Below are positions 34,586 through 43,511 of a stretch of 64,000 nucleotides of DNA, piece after piece (position 1 is the first letter of the stretch; every line of letters begins with the position of its first letter). Location: contig CP129481.1 of NCBI GenBank assembly GCA_030583905.1, forward strand, positions 3,626,136 to 3,690,135, written 5' to 3'. A program made the translations under genes and the position numbers. The stretch is from Anaerolineales bacterium (GTDB lineage Bacteria; Chloroflexota; Anaerolineae; Anaerolineales; Villigracilaceae). The notes below the pieces were generated by a model that saw only the letters and a program-made list of their open reading frames with translations, did not search any database and was not told where the DNA came from.

Positions 34586-35186
34586 TCTGACCCACGAACA
34601 AAAACTCTGGAACGCCTACGAACACATCGCAGGATTGGACGAAGCCGGACGCGGCGCACTGGCAGGACCGGTCTGCGTCGGGGCGGTCGTCCTGCCAAAA
34701 AAACCGTCGCTTCTTTCCCGGACTTTGAACCGGGCTCGCGATTCCAAGCAGATGACTCCCCGCGAGCGGACTCAACTTGCCCCGCAGATCAAAGCATCTG
34801 CCATCGCCTGGGGCATCGGCTTCGCCTCCGCCGAAGAGATCGACTTGCTCGGAATCGTCCCCGCTACACGGCTCGCCGCCAGCCGCGCCCTTGAAGCGCT
34901 TCATCTCATTCCGCACTTCCTGCTGACCGATTTCCGTCTCGAACTCCCCGAATTGGACATTCCCCAAACTGCGCTCGTCAAAGGCGACCAGCGTTCGTTG
35001 AGTATCGCAAGCGCATCCATCCTCGCAAAGACCGCCCGCGACGAAATCATGACCGAACTGGACATCCAATACCCGGAATATGGCTTCTCCCGTCACAAAG
35101 GCTATGGCACGCGCCTGCACAGCGGAAGGATCACCCAACTGGGACACTCCCCCATTCACCGAAAAACATTCAAGTTAAAAAAATAA
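34569..35186 (+). CDS. rnhB: Ribonuclease HII
   Basis: 205 residues. RNase HII signature GLDEAGRGALAGPVCVGAVVLP (catalytic Asp-Glu), the third acidic residue in LTDFRLELP, and SIASASILAKTARDEIM...YGFSRHKGYGT. It removes RNA primers and single ribonucleotides from DNA. The start overlaps the glycosyltransferase end. Confidence 0.95.
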   Translation: MISPPDLTHEQKLWNAYEHIAGLDEAGRGALAGPVCVGAVVLPKKPSLLSRTLNRARDSKQMTPRERTQLAPQIKASAIAWGIGFASAEEIDLLGIVPATRLAASRALEALHLIPHFLLTDFRLELPELDIPQTALVKGDQRSLSIASASILAKTARDEIMTELDIQYPEYGFSRHKGYGTRLHSGRITQLGHSPIHRKTFKLKK

Positions 35187-35209
35187 CGCGAGATTTCATC
35201 TCGCGTTAT
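35183..35209 (-). terminator. Terminator of the LysM gene, overlapping the rnhB stop
   Basis: A 12-bp stem (35183-35194 with 35198-35209) with a 3-nt loop. The A-run to its left gives a T-run on the minus strand. Confidence 0.75.
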
Positions 35210-35213
35210 CCGA

Positions 35214-36053
35214 TTATCGCCGCGGAAGTCCGCCGCCCAACTTGCTTTCGGGCTTGCTCGAACGCCAGGCATAATACCCCAGCGCTCCGCCGCTCAATAA
35301 CAACAGCGCCCCAAAAATACCAAGGAACGTGGACGACCCGCCGCCGCCAGAACTCTCTTCCGCCGCGGACGGGTCCATAACCACATCACGGGATTGAACG
35401 CCGAACGGCACAAGGGCAATATCCCCCGCATTCACAACCAGGGAATAGGTCAGTTCCGTGGTGGGGTTGAAATTATCCGGAATGGCGACCGTAATGTTGT
35501 AATTTCCTTCGGGAATATTTGTAAAACAAATCCCCTGATACGCCGCCGGATCCGCCGGGATAACCGTATCCTGTGAACCGGAATACTTCCCATTGAGCTC
35601 CGTCAAGCTGACAGCACCGCCCGCCACAGCCGGCTCGGTCGCTTCATGCATGGCATTACCGTTGATATCGTCGAACACCAACACGCATACTTCCGTAGTC
35701 CCAGACAGCGGCGTAGGTGTAGGCGTAGGCTCACCGGGCGTAGGTGCAGCCTCCGGGGTCTCTGTCGCAGGCGAAATGATGCCGATCAACAGCTCCTGCC
35801 CAACCACCAGCGTACAGTTTTCATCAAGCCGGGAATTCAACTGGCGAAGTTGGTCAACCGTAATAAGATTTATATTGGCTACACGAAAGCAGTTGTCGCC
35901 AGGCTGAACGACATAAATGATACGCCCATCAACACCGGCTGTAGGCGTCGGGATGGTCTGTTGCGACCCGGGTGATGCGTTTGCAGGGAGCCACACTCCA
36001 AACAGGATCATGCTGATAAGAACGAACAAGATCAAAAAACGTTTTGAATTCAT
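35214..36053 (-). CDS. Exported LysM protein with B-type domain and C-terminal anchor
   Basis: 279 residues. Signal peptide (to about 27, WLPANASPG), a LysM domain (about 45-92, IIYVVQPGDNCFRVA...VVGQELLIG) that would bind peptidoglycan or related glycan, a Thr/Pro spacer (about 97-117), an SdrD-B-like beta domain (VCVLVFDDINGNAMHEATEPAVAGGAV..., about 120-215), a Gly/Ser linker and one span (about 243-265) with a basic cytoplasmic end. The promoter -10 TATAAT ends 7 nt before the ATG. Confidence 0.82.
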   Translation of the reverse strand: MNSKRFLILFVLISMILFGVWLPANASPGSQQTIPTPTAGVDGRIIYVVQPGDNCFRVANINLITVDQLRQLNSRLDENCTLVVGQELLIGIISPATETPEAAPTPGEPTPTPTPLSGTTEVCVLVFDDINGNAMHEATEPAVAGGAVSLTELNGKYSGSQDTVIPADPAAYQGICFTNIPEGNYNITVAIPDNFNPTTELTYSLVVNAGDIALVPFGVQSRDVVMDPSAAEESSGGGGSSTFLGIFGALLLLSGGALGYYAWRSSKPESKLGGGLPRR

Positions 36054-36060
36054 CGGTAAA

Positions 36061-36066
36061 ATTATA
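36061..36066 (-). promoter_or_regulatory. -10 box of the LysM gene, probably leaderless
   Basis: TATAAT on the minus strand, 7 nt before the ATG at 36053. No Shine-Dalgarno fits in the gap. Confidence 0.55.
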
Positions 36067-36109
36067 TCAGATTCATTTTGGTATAAAATAAGGAGGAACA
36101 GGAGCCACC

Positions 36110-37522
36110 ATGAAAACCCTGATAAAGAACGGGACGCTGATCACCGCCTCCGACACTTTCCAAGCCGATATTTTGATCGAAGGCGAGCGAATCGTCCGCA
36201 TCGCACCCAACCTCGAAATTGATTCCAACCATCTGGTGGATGCCACAAACAAACTGATCCTGCCCGGCGGCATCGACCCGCACGTCCACCTCGACCTGCC
36301 CATGTTCGACACGGTCTCCTCCGACGACCATTACACCGGTCACAAAGCCGCCGCCTTTGGCGGAACGACCACCGCAATGGACTTCGTCGTTCTCGAAGAC
36401 CAAGGCTTCGATCATTCCGTGGACCTGTGGATGAAAAAAGCCGAAAAAGCCGCCATCGACTATTCCTTCCACATGAATTTGACGAAGTTCAACGAGAAGA
36501 TGGCAAAGGAAATCCCTTCGTTGATGAAGATGGGCATCCAGACCTTGAAGGTCTTCACCGCCTACAACGGACGCCTGCGCCTCGATGACGGCGGAATATT
36601 CAAAGCCTTGCGCATCGCCAGAGAAAACGGCATGTTGGTGATGGCACATTGCGAAAACGGCGACGTCATCGAAACACTGGTCGCGGATGCGCTGGCGGCA
36701 GGACATACATCCCCCGAATGGCACGCGCTCACCCGTCCCGCTTGGGGCGCAGTGGAAGCCACCCTGCGCATGGCGGCAATGGCAGAACAGGCGGACTCGC
36801 CTGTGTACATTGTCCATATGAACGCAGGCGGCGAAGTGGACATGCTCAAGTATGCGCGCGAACGCGGCGTCAAAGTAATGGGCGAAACCTGCCCGCAATA
36901 TCTCTTCTTCACCATTGACAACCTGCGTCAGCCCGACGGCGCGAAGTGGATCTGCTCGCCGCCGATGCGGGCGGAGCAAGACAATGTCCGTTTGTGGGAA
37001 GGGTTGTCGGAGGGGCTTCTGCAAACCGTCGGCACGGACCATTGCCCATTCTATTTTGACGGGACCAAACCCATCGTCTATGAAGGAAGCGAGATCGTCA
37101 TCCCCGGCAAGGAATTAGGCAAGGATGATTTTACAAAGATCCCGAACGGCTTGCCCGGCATCCAAGACCGCATGCCAGTTCTGTGGACGACCGGCGTGCG
37201 CGCGGGAAAGATCACGGCAAATCAATTTGTCGCATACATGTGCACGAACCCAGCGAAGATCTTTGGCTTGTATCCGCGCAAGGGCGCATTGATGGAAGGC
37301 TCGGATGCAGACATTGTGGTCTGGGATCCGGAGAAAAAAGTGACGTACGGCGCGGCAATGTCGCATCAGCGCACGGATTACAATCTGTATGAAGGCCGAG
37401 AGTTGACCGGCTACCCTGAGAAGGTTTTTCTGCGCGGAAAGATGATCGTGGACGGCAATGAGTGGAAGGGTGCGCGCGGCGGCGGGCAATTCCTGAAACG
37501 CGGTGAAGGGGAGATCCTATAA
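36110..37522 (+). CDS. hydA: Dihydropyrimidinase / D-hydantoinase family
   Basis: 470-residue amidohydrolase. Metal ligands: GGIDPHVHLDLP near residue 60, the carboxylated Lys in QTLKVFTAYNG (about 150), later His in MAHCENGD and VHMNAGGE, and the Asp of VGTDHCPFYF. The ring-opening hydrolysis of dihydropyrimidines or hydantoins is expected. AGGAGG lies 12 nt before the ATG. The stop overlaps the next ATG by 1 nt (TAATG). Confidence 0.92.
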   Translation: MKTLIKNGTLITASDTFQADILIEGERIVRIAPNLEIDSNHLVDATNKLILPGGIDPHVHLDLPMFDTVSSDDHYTGHKAAAFGGTTTAMDFVVLEDQGFDHSVDLWMKKAEKAAIDYSFHMNLTKFNEKMAKEIPSLMKMGIQTLKVFTAYNGRLRLDDGGIFKALRIARENGMLVMAHCENGDVIETLVADALAAGHTSPEWHALTRPAWGAVEATLRMAAMAEQADSPVYIVHMNAGGEVDMLKYARERGVKVMGETCPQYLFFTIDNLRQPDGAKWICSPPMRAEQDNVRLWEGLSEGLLQTVGTDHCPFYFDGTKPIVYEGSEIVIPGKELGKDDFTKIPNGLPGIQDRMPVLWTTGVRAGKITANQFVAYMCTNPAKIFGLYPRKGALMEGSDADIVVWDPEKKVTYGAAMSHQRTDYNLYEGRELTGYPEKVFLRGKMIVDGNEWKGARGGGQFLKRGEGEIL

Positions 37523-37899
37523 TGCCAAAGAAAAAGCCTGTCATTCACTGCGATACGCTCGTCGTACATTGCATGGATTACCGCCTGCAAAAATTCTTAC
37601 AGCCGTGGATCACGGTGCGCTTCGGCTATGACAACTTTGACATCATCTCGCTGGCGGGCGGCGTACATGATTATGAAATGGTCTTGAAATACGTCCAACT
37701 TGCGGTGCAGATCCATACCATCGAAACCGTGTGCCTGATCAATCATGAAGACTGCCGCGCCTACGGACGCGACGGGACATACAAACGTCACAAGCACGAT
37801 CTATTGGATGCGCAAGCCAAGATCAAAGCCCTGTTCCCCAAACTGAATGTGGAAACGTTCTACCTGCATCTGGATGGGGAGTTCGAGGTGATCTCGTAG
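37522..37899 (+). CDS. Small beta-carbonic anhydrase-like protein
   Basis: 125 residues. Zinc ligand patterns of beta-class carbonic anhydrases are visible: VVHCMDYRL (C-x-D-x-R) and NHEDCRAYG (H-x-x-C). The total length is well below the usual 190-220, so parts of the fold are missing. Coupled to hydA by a 1-nt overlap. Hydantoin/dihydropyrimidine breakdown ends in carbamoyl compounds that release CO2, which may explain the pairing (inference). Confidence 0.75.
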   Translation: MPKKKPVIHCDTLVVHCMDYRLQKFLQPWITVRFGYDNFDIISLAGGVHDYEMVLKYVQLAVQIHTIETVCLINHEDCRAYGRDGTYKRHKHDLLDAQAKIKALFPKLNVETFYLHLDGEFEVIS

Positions 37900-37919
37900 A
37901 ATTTCTTTGAAGAGACATC

Positions 37920-38103
37920 ATGAAAAAACATCGAACCACTGGTGACATTGACGCAAAACACTGCCATCGTGGAATTGGTCACGTTCACCAAATGGGGCGG
38001 CTTCTATCGCACCACCTATATCTTCGACCGCTCCTTCCCGCATAATATCATCGATGTCAAAAAGGAGAACCTTGTCCCATACGATTGCGGGATCGTGATC
38101 TGA
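37920..38103 (+). pseudogene. Frameshifted small gene of about 60 codons
   Basis: The ATG at 37920 is followed by six A residues (37923-37928) and soon loses the frame. One A fewer would give a continuous protein of about 60 residues (MKNIEPLVTLTQNTAIVELV... GGFYRTTYIFDRSFP...) ending at the TGA at 38101. The open stretch in the shifted frame has codon use like its neighbours and a plausible ribosome-binding region (GAAGAGACATC). It is a recent indel, a sequencing error or slippage. A GTG at 37942 is the only in-frame start without the indel. No family recognised. Confidence 0.6.
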
Positions 38104-38167
38104 TCCTTTGTGATAAAATCCCGCCGTTGACACAAAGGACGCCTTGGGGGAGCACCGAGCCTTTGTG
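38104..38167 (+). promoter_or_regulatory. Leader of sulP with alternative hairpins
   Basis: Three mutually complementary words: TCCTTTGTG (38104-38112), CACAAAGGA (38131-38139) and CCTTTGTG (38160-38167). The middle can pair with either side. GATAAAAT (38112-38119) is a -10 candidate, so the B:C hairpin would be in the mRNA leader. Confidence 0.45.
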
Positions 38168-38195
38168 AATCTATTCGTTTCGGAGAAAACCAAAT

Positions 38196-39860
38196 ATGCC
38201 ACGACGTTCATTGACTCGCCTATACAAGGACGAGTTTTCAACCTATTCACCTGCCAAATTCCAACAAGACCTGCTGGCGGGTCTCACCGTTGCCGCGGTT
38301 GCTCTGCCGCTGGCGCTCGCGTTCGGTGTCGCATCGGGTGCAACCGCGGCGGCGGGATTGGTCACTGCCATTCTCGCGGGCTTCATCATGGGCGCTCTCA
38401 CCGGCGCGCCGTTCCAAATTTCAGGTCCCACAGGCGCGATGTCCGCAGTTCTCATCGTGCTCGTCCAACGCTACGGTCTCGAAGGCATCTGGGTCGCAGG
38501 TCTCTTCTCCGGCGCGCTCCTGCTCATCATCGGTCTCCTGCGCCTCGGTCGCTTCATCGCCTTCATCCCCGCGCCCGTCATCAGCGGCTTCACCTCGGGC
38601 ATCGCCCTCATCATCTTCATCGGTCAAATCGACAATTTTCTTGGCGTCAAAACTCCAGCCGTCGAGACCGCCGCGCAAAAGTTCCTGGGATATTTTCAAG
38701 GCGGATTCGCTCCAAGCATTCAGTCGCTAATTATCGGACTCGTTGTCATTGCGACCATGCTATTCATGCCGAAAAAATGGACAGCGCGCTTCCCCGCTTC
38801 ACTCCTCGGACTCATCCTTGCTACGCTTCTCAACTGGACCTTGAACTGGTCTGCCCCAATGATCGGAGACATCCCTCAGACCTTGATGCTGCAAGACCGC
38901 CTCAGCCTCGCTAATGTCCCCTGGCAGAATCTCCCCGAATTCATCGCCCCCATCCTGACCATCACCGCGCTTGGCGCAGTGGAATCATTGCTGGCTGGCG
39001 CGGTCGGCTCCAACATGACAGGTATCCGCATGCAGGCGAATCAGGAGTTGATCGCGCAAGGAGTGGGCAATATGCTCATCCCGTTCTTCGGCGGAGTCCC
39101 TGCCACAGCGGCGATCGCGCGTTCCAGTGTGGGAATCAAATCCGGCGGACAGACGCGCCTCGTGAGCATCATCCACGCGGTAGGATTGTTGCTCTCGATG
39201 TTCCTGCTCGCGCCGTTCATGAGCCGCATTCCTCTGGCGGCGCTGGCGGGTGTGCTGATGGTGACCGCCGTCCGCATGAACGAATGGGACGCGATCCGCT
39301 TCATCTTCGGCAGGCGCTTCAAGACCGATATGATCGCCTTCACGATTACGATGCTGGCGACCATCGTCCTCGACCTGACGCAAGCCATCCTGATCGGTTC
39401 CTTCCTCGCAGGCGCGGTCTTCCTGAACAAGATCGCCAGCATTAACATTTCCGTGCAGGATGTGGATACAGAACGACTCAAACAAAAGGGAATCGAAACG
39501 GCAGGCAAATGCCAGCATGTACGAGTGGCGTTCCTCACTGGTCCGTTGTTCTTCGCAGCGACCAGTCAATTCAATGAGGCGTTCCAGAATTTGAAAGATA
39601 CGCATGCCCTGATCCTGTCCATGCGCGGGGTGTCACTGATCGATACAGCAGGGCTCGAATCCATTCACCGTTTGCATGAAAACCTGCACAAGCAGGGCGG
39701 CACGCTGATGTTTGCGGGCGTCCATGAAAACGCCTACAATATGATGAAGCGCGGCGGTCTTGTAAAAACTGTCGGGGAGGAAAATTTCTTCTGGTCCAGC
39801 GACCAAGCCATCGTCGAGGCAGAGAGGCGCGGATGTCAATTTTGTGATCGAGTTTCTTGA
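38196..39860 (+). CDS. SulP-family anion transporter with STAS domain
   Basis: 554 residues. About twelve to fourteen spans (residues 20-400), including the SulP start FQQDLLAGLTVAAVALPLALAFGVASGATAAAGLVTAILAGFIMGALTGAPFQISGPTGAM, then a C-terminal STAS domain (about 430-545) with LILSMRGVSLIDTAGLESIHRLHENL. Substrates in the family are sulfate, bicarbonate and other anions. The carbonic-anhydrase-like gene upstream makes bicarbonate as likely as sulfate. The 3' end overlaps the convergent plsC by 25 bp. Confidence 0.92.
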   Translation: MPRRSLTRLYKDEFSTYSPAKFQQDLLAGLTVAAVALPLALAFGVASGATAAAGLVTAILAGFIMGALTGAPFQISGPTGAMSAVLIVLVQRYGLEGIWVAGLFSGALLLIIGLLRLGRFIAFIPAPVISGFTSGIALIIFIGQIDNFLGVKTPAVETAAQKFLGYFQGGFAPSIQSLIIGLVVIATMLFMPKKWTARFPASLLGLILATLLNWTLNWSAPMIGDIPQTLMLQDRLSLANVPWQNLPEFIAPILTITALGAVESLLAGAVGSNMTGIRMQANQELIAQGVGNMLIPFFGGVPATAAIARSSVGIKSGGQTRLVSIIHAVGLLLSMFLLAPFMSRIPLAALAGVLMVTAVRMNEWDAIRFIFGRRFKTDMIAFTITMLATIVLDLTQAILIGSFLAGAVFLNKIASINISVQDVDTERLKQKGIETAGKCQHVRVAFLTGPLFFAATSQFNEAFQNLKDTHALILSMRGVSLIDTAGLESIHRLHENLHKQGGTLMFAGVHENAYNMMKRGGLVKTVGEENFFWSSDQAIVEAERRGCQFCDRVS

Positions 39861-40525
39861 AGCAATTCCTGCGTGCGCGGAAAATCCCTGTAATATCCAC
39901 GATACCGTTCGGGAAGCATCGCCGCAATGCGGCACATGACTTCATCCATTGCGGACTGCAACAGAACATCCCGCTCCGCACCCTTGGCGGTTTTGATGTC
40001 GGGCGGGTAATACACTTCCTCGCCAGCCGTGATGGTGATCTTTAGTTTCTGAAATTGCTTCAAGCGTGCCACCACATCGGAATCTTCCGTGCCGGTCAGT
40101 GCCACAGGGATGATGCCCACCTTTGCCGAGTGCGCGATGTAGATCGCGCCGGGCTCCGCCTTGAGCAGGTTCGCGGACTTTGAGCGCGTCCCCTCCGGGG
40201 CAATGACCATGACCCCGCCGTTCTTCAAGCGCGTGATGAACTCGCGCATGGCTTTCATGTCGGCTTGACCGCGCGTCAGCCAGGTGACGTTCAACCACCG
40301 AGCCACGATGCGCGCCCACCAATATTTTTTGTACTTATCCGTCAGCGGATGGATGAGATCGTCATTGTCAATGACGTAATACACAACCAGTGAATCCAGC
40401 CTGCCGAGATGATTGGAGGCGAGCATGTATCCGCCCTTCGGCAGTTTGCCCACATCGCCGCGGACTTCGATATCCGCGAACAGCGGCAGGATCTTTCGCG
40501 CAATGAAGCGGATCGACGCACTCAT
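39836..40525 (-). CDS. plsC: Lysophospholipid acyltransferase (PlsC-like), copy 1
   Basis: 229 residues. Acyltransferase motifs NHLGRLD (H-x4-D), APEGTRSKS, and IIPVALTGTED. Probably acylates lysophosphatidate at the membrane. Its start overlaps the stop of the second copy (ATGA). The last 25 bp overlap the end of sulP on the other strand. Confidence 0.87.
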   Translation of the reverse strand: MSASIRFIARKILPLFADIEVRGDVGKLPKGGYMLASNHLGRLDSLVVYYVIDNDDLIHPLTDKYKKYWWARIVARWLNVTWLTRGQADMKAMREFITRLKNGGVMVIAPEGTRSKSANLLKAEPGAIYIAHSAKVGIIPVALTGTEDSDVVARLKQFQKLKITITAGEEVYYPPDIKTAKGAERDVLLQSAMDEVMCRIAAMLPERYRGYYRDFPRTQELLQETRSQN

Positions 40526-41190
40526 CTTTTTTCCGCCAACAATTCCTTCAAGCGCGGATGCTCCGCATAAAACCCGCGATTGTGTTCAGGGAGCATGACC
40601 GCAATACGGCACATGATCTCGTCCGTATATTCCTGTAATATTTCATCACGATTCTCCTTCGGGAAGGGTGGGAGTGTGAACGAATTTCCAGCCGTCAATT
40701 TGACCGGCGTGCGCTTTAGGCGTTTGAAATTTCCCTTGAAGAGCCGGTCTTCTGTTCCGCTGATCGCCACCGGCACGATCTGCCAGCCCATTTTGGAGGC
40801 AAGATACGCCACGCCGGGCTTGCCCTGCGCCATTTTTTCGTCGCGGGCGCGCGTGCCTTCCGGCGCAATGACGAGCGTCTGCCCCTCCTCCATGCGTTTG
40901 ATCATCTCACGCATGGATCGCAGGTCGGCATTGAAGCGGTCCACGAAAATTAAGTTAAGATGCCCTCCCAGCCACTTGAGCAGCGGATTTTCCTCCCATT
41001 TCTCGGCAACCGGGATAAAGAGATTCAAATTATCCAAAGCATAATACGCCATTGGCGCATCGAGGAAACCGAGATGGTTCGTAGCAATGACAAACCCGCC
41101 TTTTTCAGGCAGGTTCTCATAACCGGAAGTCTCTATTTTTGTGATGAGTGTCAGGACAGTGTGGATGAGCCATCGCAAAAATCTTTTCAT
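40522..41190 (-). CDS. plsC: Lysophospholipid acyltransferase (PlsC-like), copy 2
   Basis: 222 residues, clearly homologous to copy 1: NHLGFLDAP (H-x4-D), VDRFNADLRSMREMIKRMEEGQTLVIAPEGTRAR and IVPVAISGTED. The start at 41190 gives MKRFLRWLIH; an earlier in-frame ATG is inside the upstream region. Tandem duplication with the 4-bp overlap typical of coupled genes. The two may differ in acyl position or chain preference. Confidence 0.87.
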   Translation of the reverse strand: MKRFLRWLIHTVLTLITKIETSGYENLPEKGGFVIATNHLGFLDAPMAYYALDNLNLFIPVAEKWEENPLLKWLGGHLNLIFVDRFNADLRSMREMIKRMEEGQTLVIAPEGTRARDEKMAQGKPGVAYLASKMGWQIVPVAISGTEDRLFKGNFKRLKRTPVKLTAGNSFTLPPFPKENRDEILQEYTDEIMCRIAVMLPEHNRGFYAEHPRLKELLAEKR

Positions 41191-41233
41191 ACGCCAGATT
41201 TTACACGCTTTTGGCATCTCCCTTTATAACAAA

Positions 41234-41260
41234 GGGACCCTGTTCAATGAACAGGGTCCC
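41234..41260. terminator. Perfect palindrome between PilZ and plsC
   Basis: GGGACCCTGTTCA (41234-41246) with TGAACAGGGTCCC (41248-41260), 13 bp. T-runs are weak on both sides. Confidence 0.6.
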
Positions 41261-41273
41261 TGCATCTGACCGG

Positions 41274-41663
41274 TCATCCCCAAATGTAATCTGTATTGCT
41301 CTTGTGATGCGCCCGTTTCTGCTCGCCATACTCGTTGAAGATCTTCACGAAAATATCGTAATCGGCGGGCGTCATATCCACAAGCTGAAAGCCGACGTTA
41401 TAGATGGTCGGGTCGTATGGGTCGCGTTTGCACCACTTCGAACGCGCGGTAAAGGTCATGTGACTCTTTCCAGCGATCTCGCCCGTCTGTTCGATGCGGA
41501 GTTGAAAATTGATCCCCACAGGAACCGGCATGGCGCTTTCGATCTTGAATCCACCCGTGCCAATATCAGCAAGCTGACCGACCAGTTCACCGGTCGCTTC
41601 ATCCAGCACCTGCATATAATAGGTGAAATTCTTTCGCGCCAATTTTCGGCGTTCCGTAGGCAT
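41274..41663 (-). CDS. PilZ-domain protein
   Basis: 129 residues. The N-terminal RRKLARKNF carries the RxxxR arm of PilZ c-di-GMP receptors, and ADIGTGGFKI stands at the (D/N)xSxxG motif with Gly in place of Ser. The barrel follows (INFQLRIEQ...FTARSKWCKRD...YNVGFQLVDM). The substitution may weaken c-di-GMP binding. AGGAGG precedes the ATG. Partner process unknown. Confidence 0.82.
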   Translation of the reverse strand: MPTERRKLARKNFTYYMQVLDEATGELVGQLADIGTGGFKIESAMPVPVGINFQLRIEQTGEIAGKSHMTFTARSKWCKRDPYDPTIYNVGFQLVDMTPADYDIFVKIFNEYGEQKRAHHKSNTDYIWG

Positions 41664-41763
41664 GACAACCTCCTTACAAATTTGAAAGGCAATGCCAGTA
41701 TAGTGTATAAATCACTTCCAATTCCATAAAACCCGCCTTTATCACGAAATTGTAACAATTTGC

Positions 41764-42915
41764 CTACTCCACCGCGCTCAGGATATGCGTCAGGATGGTC
41801 GCGCCGGAGCCGCCGATATTCTGCGCCATGCCGATCTTCGCGCCATCCACCTGCGTCTTCCCACACTCGCCCCGCAATTGCTGGACAACTTCCACGATCT
41901 GATACATGCCCGTCGCGCCAACTGGATGACCGCGTGCCTTCAATCCGCCTCTCGTACAGACGGGAAGCCTGCCCTGTGGACTAATGGCATTTTCCAACCC
42001 CAAGCGGACTCCCTGTCCGCGTTCCGCGAATCCGCTGGCTTCGAGCGAAAGCGCCGCCATGATGGTAAAGGCGTCATGCAGTTCGAACACGTCGATATCA
42101 TTTGGCGCGATCCCCGCCATCTCATACGCCTTTTTTGACGATAGATACGCCGCCTGCAAAAACAGCGGATCCTTGCGTGAGTGGACTCCGATCGTATCCG
42201 TTGCCGCAGCGGAAGCCGCCACAACGACTCGCGGTCTGCGCATCACCTTCTCGGCAGGGACGATGATCGCCGCCGCCGCCCCGTCCCCCACCGGCGAGGC
42301 ATCCAGCAAATTAATTGGCGTCGCCACCATCGAAGATCTCTCGAATTTTTCCACGGTCACTTTTTCGTGCAATCGCGCAAATGGATTATGCATTGCGTTG
42401 GCGTGCGCATTGATCGAGAACGGCGCAAAGTCTTCATGCTTCCAGCCGAACTCGTGCATGTAGCGCCGCATCACCAGCGCGTTCAGCCCCACGAACGAAA
42501 CGCCCTGCTCCACTTCATAATCGGAATCGGCGGCAGTCGCCAATGCGGCAGTGACATCGCGCCCCGCTTTGTCGGTCATTTTTTCGACACCCACCACCAG
42601 TGCGGATTCGACGTCGCCGGAGGCAACCGCCATCAGCGCGGAACGAAACGCGGCGGCTCCCGATCCGCATGCTGCTTCGATCTTGACCGCTTCCTGCTTC
42701 CACAATCCGATCCAATCGCTGAAGAAGGTTCCCAACTGGTTCTGCCCGCTGACCATGGACGAAAGCATGTTGCCGACATAAAGTGCGTCGACCTGCTCCA
42801 TGCCCGCATCCTGCATGGCGGCAAAGGCGGCTTCCCCGCCAAGCTCACGCAGGGACTTATCCCAATGTTCATCTACTTTTGTTTGACCGATTCCAAGGAT
42901 GGCTACTTTTCTCAT
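41764..42915 (-). CDS. Thiolase, archaeal/SCP-x type (acetyl-CoA acetyltransferase-like)
   Basis: 383 residues. Catalytic Cys in EAACGSGAAAFRSA (about 83-96), His in RGGLKARGHPVGATGMYQ (about 325-340), and a final NIGGSGATILTH where classical thiolases have CGGG with the second Cys. This Cys-less ending is typical of the archaeal-type enzymes that work with HMG-CoA synthase and a DUF35 protein. Neither partner is adjacent here. The role could be acyl-CoA metabolism or mevalonate supply. Confidence 0.85.
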   Translation of the reverse strand: MRKVAILGIGQTKVDEHWDKSLRELGGEAAFAAMQDAGMEQVDALYVGNMLSSMVSGQNQLGTFFSDWIGLWKQEAVKIEAACGSGAAAFRSALMAVASGDVESALVVGVEKMTDKAGRDVTAALATAADSDYEVEQGVSFVGLNALVMRRYMHEFGWKHEDFAPFSINAHANAMHNPFARLHEKVTVEKFERSSMVATPINLLDASPVGDGAAAAIIVPAEKVMRRPRVVVAASAAATDTIGVHSRKDPLFLQAAYLSSKKAYEMAGIAPNDIDVFELHDAFTIMAALSLEASGFAERGQGVRLGLENAISPQGRLPVCTRGGLKARGHPVGATGMYQIVEVVQQLRGECGKTQVDGAKIGMAQNIGGSGATILTHILSAVE

Positions 42916-43032
42916 AAGACCTCGCCCCTGATTCTAACGCATTCGGCTGTCAGGAACTATCACGAATTGCGGAACAAACCGGTTGCAGGTTCGTCCTTTT
43001 CTTGCTATGCTTAGCGTAATAAAGGAGAAAGA

Positions 43033-43509
43033 ATGGCAAGGATCAAGTTCCTTTCGATAATGATCATGGCGCTGTTTATGGCAGCCTGTACATTCCCCCT
43101 GCCGCGAGCGGAGGACACCAGTACTCCCGCTTCCGCCCAGCCCTTTGAGTTGGGTGATACGTGGACGATAAAAATGACCCAATCGGGCGGCATCATGGGG
43201 TTGAGGCGCTCGGTGGAGATTTCGTCGGATGGAAAATATACGGTTACGGATGAGCGCATGAACAAATCCGTTTCGGGCGTACTCCCGACCAATGAGTTGA
43301 CAACGCTGAAGAGAACTATTTCCGCGCTTAAGATGGATTTGCAAACGCCCAAGCAAAGCGTCTGCGCGGATTGTTTCATCTACGAGATCGAGATTCAAAG
43401 CAATGACGAAACCATCAACCTGCAATTGGATGATATTACCCTGCCGGAGTCGGGCATGGAGCCGCTGGTCAGTTCTCTGATCGCGGTGATGAATACGGCG
43501 TTGAAGTAA
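43033..43509 (+). CDS. Lipoprotein of unknown function
   Basis: 158 residues. Signal peptide with lipobox FMAAC (Cys20), a short spacer and a small domain (WTIKMTQSGGIMGLRRSVEISSDGKYTVTDERMNKSVSG...) containing CADC (about 117-120). AAAGGAGAAAG precedes the ATG. The following gene begins 2 bp after the stop, so they form a pair. Confidence 0.75.
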   Translation: MARIKFLSIMIMALFMAACTFPLPRAEDTSTPASAQPFELGDTWTIKMTQSGGIMGLRRSVEISSDGKYTVTDERMNKSVSGVLPTNELTTLKRTISALKMDLQTPKQSVCADCFIYEIEIQSNDETINLQLDDITLPESGMEPLVSSLIAVMNTALK

Positions 43510-43511
43510 CC

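Noticed and set aside
40522..41190. Tandem plsC genes considered as one split gene
   Set aside because: Each has its own full H-x4-D and EGTR motifs, so they are two complete paralogues.
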